Positions 58,124 through 64,000 of a stretch of 64,000 nucleotides of DNA are shown here, one piece after another; position 1 is the stretch's first letter; the number at the start of each line of letters is the position of its first letter. The DNA is from Phylloscopus collybita. Lineage: Eukaryota > Chordata > Aves > Passeriformes > Phylloscopidae. Both the position numbers and the translations under genes were made by a program. The stretch lies in the NCBI GenBank assembly GCA_027886175.1, contig JAJNNQ010000006.1:12530001-12594000 (forward strand), in the 5' to 3' direction. Below the pieces are notes generated by a model that was not told where the DNA came from, did not search any database, and was given only the letters and a program-made list of their open reading frames with translations.

Positions 58124-61100
58124 CACCACCACAAAGCACAAGGACACAAGGTCTAAGTGGTCTGCCCAGGGTCACTTGCGTATGACAGGGAAAAGGTACA
58201 CCAGCAGCTGAGTCCTCATCATTTCACATTGTTCTTCTCTGGCATTGATGAAGTATTTTTACCTCTATTTACAAGTCTTAGCATGATTATTTTGCCTCAG
58301 AATTTTTTTTTTTTCTTAAGCCTGCCTAATACACAGCAAAATGTTGTCAGTATTTCTTCATTTTGGGTCTCCTCACAGCATTACTCAATCCTCCTGCAGG
58401 GTTAAGAGGAGCTGGACTAGCACACACACTGTGGCATCACCTCATTGTCACCTGCCTGTTGTTAGCATGCAGATCTTCTGCTGACAGATAACATGTGTAG
58501 TGGTTTTACCAGATTATAGACCTGCAGATCTTGGTGAGAGTAATGAGAGTTATTCCTGAGTTTTCACCAGTCCCTTGCTGTCAGCATGTCCTTGGTTATT
58601 AATGCACACTTTTGTTTTGATCTTTGTTCTATAATGAGTTCTTTGGTACTTTCAGATATTTCCATCACTTCTTCCTTCAGACCAATCAATATTTCTCTTA
58701 AAGTTCCTGTGAGTGAATGCTTTGGATCATTCTCTCTAGTTTTGCTCTTTTTTGCAATATTCATTTTCCCTGTTTCTACTTCCTCTGAAATGTCTTGACC
58801 CTCACTGTAGACCTAGTCTTTAGAACAGCTCACCTAAATGCATGGTTCCAAGCAGCCTCCTCATTCCAGTGACTGATACTTTTTCTCACTTCCATCTAAC
58901 AGGCTCACCTGGTGTCTTGGAAATTTTTATCTGGGTAAACTGCAAAAAGCTGAAGTTTTGAAGCATGGAAGTCAGCATTTCAAGGCGTTTACCATCTTGT
59001 TTTTTGTAGGTGTATAATAAAATGTGAGGTGTAAAATAAATTGGCAGCAAAAGCTTCCAAAGTAATTATATTTTTTGCACGTTAACCAAACCACTGACAA
59101 ATAAGCTGCATTAACAACTGGATCATTAATTACTGATATTTCTCTTAAAATGTTTAGTAAAACAAGGTTTTCCCACCACATTGCTGCTTGGTGGATGTTG
59201 TGTGTTCAAAATAAGCTGTTGATTTATGGCTCATGTAATATTGCTTACTAGGGCTCTCTTGTTCTGGATCATTAGACAGGGACAAGAACAGTTTATTTTG
59301 TTGAAAAGAGTTCTAACACCATTATTATGTGATTATCCTATGTCTTATCCAGTAGCTACTCCACTATGGACCATAAGGTAAAAAAATGCCCCATGCATTG
59401 GGTGGTGTTCAGGGTTAACATTTGCAATTCCAGTTTTTCAAAGAAGTTCCAATTTAATATTTCAGAAAGGATCCTGCTCTGAATTCATGAATGCAGTCAC
59501 ATATTCCAGCTAATGGTCTGTCAGTTTTGGATCTTGTCATGTCAACACAGGCGTGTCAAAGATGCTGTGGTTAAAATAAAAGCAGAAATTATGAAAGGAA
59601 AGCTAAAATAATTAAAAATTTTAATACTTTGATCATCTCTAGCATTGCTATTGCACACATCCAGCTAGCAGTTCTACATACAATCCACTCAACTGCACCG
59701 ATAATTATTTAAAGTAACTGAAAATAGGGGGAAAAAGTCAGAAACTTTACTTGAAACCACATTGAGTTAAACCAGCTGTGTCTATGTCCTTTTCAGTTTA
59801 ATTTATATGCAAAACATTGAAAAGGTCTAAAATCACTGAACAATAAAGCAAATGAAGACTCTAATATATTGCCAAGGAAAGCTGGATGCAATATTTTTGA
59901 TGGAAAGCTGTTGCTTCAGCAAAATAGAAAGATCAGTTGTATGAATTCTACAAAGTTGCTTCAGGTGTATGAATTTTACAAAAGTTTACATGAGGAAGTA
60001 ATTGATAGAGAATGAAAAGCAAACCAAGTAGTTAGATGGAATGCAGTACCTCTATTTTTGACAGCAAGAGGTTGGACATGTCTGGATAACTGGACAAAAA
60101 ATGGCAAATGAAATTTTGCATAGACAAATGTAAAGAAATGTACATGGAGAAAACTTGATCTTATAATTGTATAAAATACAGGCTCTGAGGTGCTCACTAC
60201 TGCTGCAGAGAAAACCTCTGGAGTTCTGATAGATGAATGAAGACATAATCTTAGTAGCAGTCAAAAAAACAGATAAAACACTAGGAATCATTAAGAAGGA
60301 AATATAAATAAATTTATATTTATCTTCCTGACATATAAAATTGATGTTTTTTCACAGCTGATAAGTGGAGTTCTGATCCACTTATCACGTTTTCTAAGAT
60401 GTTGCAACTGGAAAAGGGTGTTAAAAGTGAATGATTAAAGGATGAAGAGTGCCAGTACAACTTAGCAGAGACCTGCAAGCCATGAGTTGGCACAGAAAGT
60501 ATAAGATTGTTTACTTCCTCTTCTGTTGAGACCAAAGAACCATGAAATGCAGCCAGTGGTAGCCAGACTTAAAACAACTCTACAGAGTGGGTTCTTTGTG
60601 CCATGAGTAGTAGACCTGTAAAATTTCTTACCAGGGAATGCAGCCCTCTGTACCCGTGCATCAGCTGATCTTTGTCCAGATAAATGTGCATCTTGCCATC
60701 ATTGTGGACATTACTCTGCCTGTCCTCACTACTGCAAACCCTGCTATTTGGCTTTTCTTGACACAGGTCCTTTATTTTGCAGACTGCAAATCCCATTTAT
60801 GATTGATTACCTGTCCCAACCCTTTTTAGACAGAGTAAACTGTCTTTGCTCTTATCCAGTACTTTTGGTTTCCACAATGTGATGCCTCACATGTGACTTG
60901 TATTTTCAAGTCTGTCTGAGCAGTTTATGATTATGGTGGTAGGTTTTAAAGCAGAGTCAGGAGGTCAGGGCAGCTGACTTCTGTTTGCAATCTAATCACT
61001 GAGCTAAGACAATCAAATTACTCCCTTACTTGCACTTACCGTTAACCTGCTTGTAGATAGATGTAAGAATAATCCTTGAAGTGGGAGAACAGAGATGTGC

Positions 61101-64000
61101 TGTGTGCTCAGGTTTTGCCCTGTTTTCCCAGGATGTGCTCACCGCTTCTAGGGAAAGAGGATTTTATATAAAGTCCATGCAGAAGCTATGTGGAAAATGC
61201 TGCTCCTGCAGTGTGCAGGAGCTGTGAGATCAGCTGGAACTCTGAGGTGCTGTGACCTGCTGCCTCAGGAAGGCCATATGACCCCTGAGTTGTGCATCCA
61301 CCATCCCTGAGCAGTGAGGGGGTCACAGCGCTCTGCTGGTCTCGATGCCTACAGCTCCCTGTACCCCATGTCAGCTGGATCATGAATCACCCTCCTGTGG
61401 TGAACTTCTTGTGGGTCCTGGGTAAATACTTGAGTTTCATGGATTTAGGTGTCTCTCTGCCTCTCACAATGCCAGCATTCTGCTCTGAAAGTGAGCCATG
61501 CCCAAAGCCTGCTGTGCTTTAACCCATTTTATTCCCCTGAAACAGCACTGAAATCACACAAGTGGAGCAGTAACGAGTCTCCCACATGAAAGCTTAAAAC
61601 TCTACTGTAATAATTTGATATATAAAAGGTGGATTTGATCCAATAATCCAAAGTAGAACCAGTTAAATGGGAAGTCCTTTTATGATTATCAGAGCCCCAA
61701 GGACACAACTGACACCTTTCTGTTTTCCTTTCTTTCTCTTTCTGTCTTTGTCAGTAACCTATAAACCTCTTTCTGAGCTGTAAAAAAAAAATCAGCAAAG
61801 GCCAAAATGAAGTGGAGACTGCCACTGCAAAGCAATTTAAAGAGTGCCCTTGGTTTCCACAGCTAACCCATTAGAAATTCCCTGGAATTGTCACTCTATT
61901 TTTAGGAAACCACACAATGAAATCTACCCCAAGCTCACAATATAAATATTAACTAATTGTTGGAATTTCTTTAAGCTAATGGATCTTCCTGGCAACTAGG
62001 TCTGCCAGCTTACTGAGCTTGTGTCTAAAAGGGTAAATAGAGCTGAATCAAGAGGACATTAAAAATTTTAAGGGCAAAAGTTTTGCTTTGAACAAAAGAG
62101 TAGTAGAAAGTACTGTATGCAGGTCTTGCAGCTGACGATATACTGAAATAACACTCCAATATTTTAGCTGTTCTACATCCTGAACTCCCTATATGATCAC
62201 AACTGAACTGTTTGAAGGCCACACTGATCATTACTCCTAATGAGTCCTAGATTCTTTTGTTCTAGGACAGCATCCAATATGCCATAAACTTTGCTTTCTT
62301 TTCTTTCTTTTTTTTTTTCCCTTTCTTTTTTAAAAAGTATGAACTTTTCCTCATGTTTCATTGTTTTTTCTCCTATGCTGAAAAATCCTGTCCAAGGCTG
62401 TGTGTAACTCACTAGGTATTTGCAATAGTGGAGATGCTGACAGCCAACAAATCTCAAGCTTGGAAGAAGAGTGTCAAAAAGTATCATAGTGAAATCAAAC
62501 CTTAAATCTTACAGAATTTCTTTAGAAAGATGGGTTCCTGCATGAATCTTGAAATGGTAGCTAAGTCTGAATTGAGCTGTTCACAGCTTCTAACCAGTAT
62601 TTCTCAAATATGTGTTTTTCTTCAATTATTTAAACAAAACTCCTCAGGGGACTCATGATTTACCAGACATATATCTCATCTGGGAGCAGAAGATTCAGAA
62701 TTGTTTATCAGTGGTGACAAAGGAGTCTAGAAGGCTTATACTTGATGAGTTTTGAAATGTCTGGCAAGCACAGAGAAATTACATGTATTGTAGTCTTCAT
62801 GCATTTTGATTTTGGTTTTGGTGGTTATAATCCTTCATATGACTGCAATTTAGTGATGTTCAGTGCTCGTGATCTGCTGAATTCTTCTACCTTTTCCAAG
62901 ACAAAAGAGTAATGGCCTTGCTTCTGATCTGGAAAAGTCCTGTAGCTGATCTCTAGGCTACTACCTCATCACGTTATCAAGATATTGATATTACAATATT
63001 ACTGAGGAGTGAATGTTTTGCCTATGAAATAAATCAGACTGAACCGCAGTAAACCTGAGTTTTCAGACAAATTCTCAACAGGAACAGCTAGGAGTCCTCT
63101 GAGATCACAGGGTATCAAAGTGGAGACCATCCTTTAGGTGTTTCTAAAAGCAACAAATGAGTAAAACCAAAGCAATAGATAAATCTGGAGCCAATGCATT
63201 TTCACCTGAGGTGTCTTCAAGCATACAAACCTTGTTTTTTAAAGCAACATTAAAGTCATTCATTTTACAATCCATGGGCAAGAATTACAGGGTAGTTCTC
63301 ATGGTCTTTGTGCTGTTTCTGAAGCAACGAATCTTAACTTGTTCACAAAGCTCAAAGTATTGGTTTTAATCAGGCTGATTAAAGAATGAGAGCAAATAGT
63401 AACATTGAAGAATAGGAACAAATACTGCATGTTCTTGCAAGGCCTTTATGTACTCCCTATCAGCTCAGAGAGACTCTGATTGTACTTAGGGCAATCTCAA
63501 GAATAGATAGGAAATAAACCTCAATCTTCCTTTCCTTTGATATGTGACTTAGCTAGTGAGTTCTCTGTAGAAATTTGGAGTAGACCCTGAGGAAAGAATG
63601 TAGCAACAGTAGTATTTTAAAAGAAAATTATTGCCCCTGTGTAACATACCTGTGGATTAATGGCAGTTATCAGTGTACACTTACTGACTGGAAATGGTTA
63701 CTAGATACTTGCAGGGGAACAACTAATTTCTAGACCCTGAGTGATGCTGGACATTAGTCAATTGCTGAGAAACTCTCACTTTGAAAACAGTGATGTCTCC
63801 AAGACTAGGTAGCAGATAAACAGAGATTTGAAAACTGCAATTTTGAGCTTAGGGAGCCTAAATTCTGCTTAGGTTCTGGCTCCTTTTATTTTCAAATTAA
63901 GTTCATATCAAATGATAGCTATTGACTCTCTCAGGAAGTCCCTACTGTGAGAGTCCACTCTCCTGGACAGTTCTCATGAGCCAGAAATCTATAAGATGTG
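58124..64000. other. Intergenic, no gene seen
   Basis: AT-rich. Short open frames (for example 58564-58764 minus, 61186-61522, 62197-62487 minus) show no recognisable domain or splice structure. No repeats identified with confidence. Confidence 0.6.

Overview
The window reads as nuclear DNA from a bird, probably a songbird. It holds AT-rich introns with short GT-AG exons, 3' ends of CR1 LINEs, a tRNA-Ile-headed SINE with a CR1-like tail (the TguSINE1 type known from zebra finch), and LTRs of avian endogenous retrovirus families. No bacterial-type operons, CRISPR arrays or bacterial mobile elements are present. The species cannot be named from the sequence alone.

Positions 1-19,515 (plus strand) carry the 3' half of one gene, LMO7 (LIM domain only 7, an actin- and cell-junction-associated scaffold). 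I place 13 coding exons by splice sites, continuous reading frame and recalled similarity to vertebrate LMO7. Joined, they give 520 residues after a partial first codon. In order they encode a short SQFFEQG linker, a charged coiled coil, a tandem pair of near-duplicate 66-nt exons ([12 protein letters not shown]...), a linker ending in STTELNE, the [12 protein letters not shown] segment, a Ser/Pro-rich tail, and a C-terminal LIM zinc-binding domain with all eight ligands. The calponin-homology and PDZ-containing exons must lie 5' of the window. A likely polyadenylation signal is at 19,488-19,493.

Positions 19,516-64,000 (about 44 kb) contain no gene I can support. This desert holds repeats: a candidate LTR near 26.2-26.65 kb; a TguSINE1-like SINE at 27.7 kb; CR1 3' ends at 29.3, 34.8 and 58.1 kb; an older LTR piece at 29.9 kb interrupted by a 680-bp minus-strand solo LTR with a perfect 6-bp target-site duplication; a degenerate ~175-205 bp tandem repeat with telomere-like CCCTAA motifs at 31.1-31.6 kb; a truncated provirus start (LTR plus tRNA-Lys-type primer-binding site) at 36.5-37.2 kb; and two LTRs of one family in opposite orientation at 47.9-48.5 and 50.9-51.4 kb. 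Also present are an isolated CpG-rich patch at 41.4-41.9 kb and several unusually long T homopolymers.

I did not find a convincing undescribed multi-gene system. The most interesting items are the tandem duplicated LMO7 exons, whose shared half differs only by synonymous changes; a possible alternative LMO7 terminal exon at 17,440; the nested LTRs; the CpG patch; and the telomere-like tandem repeat.
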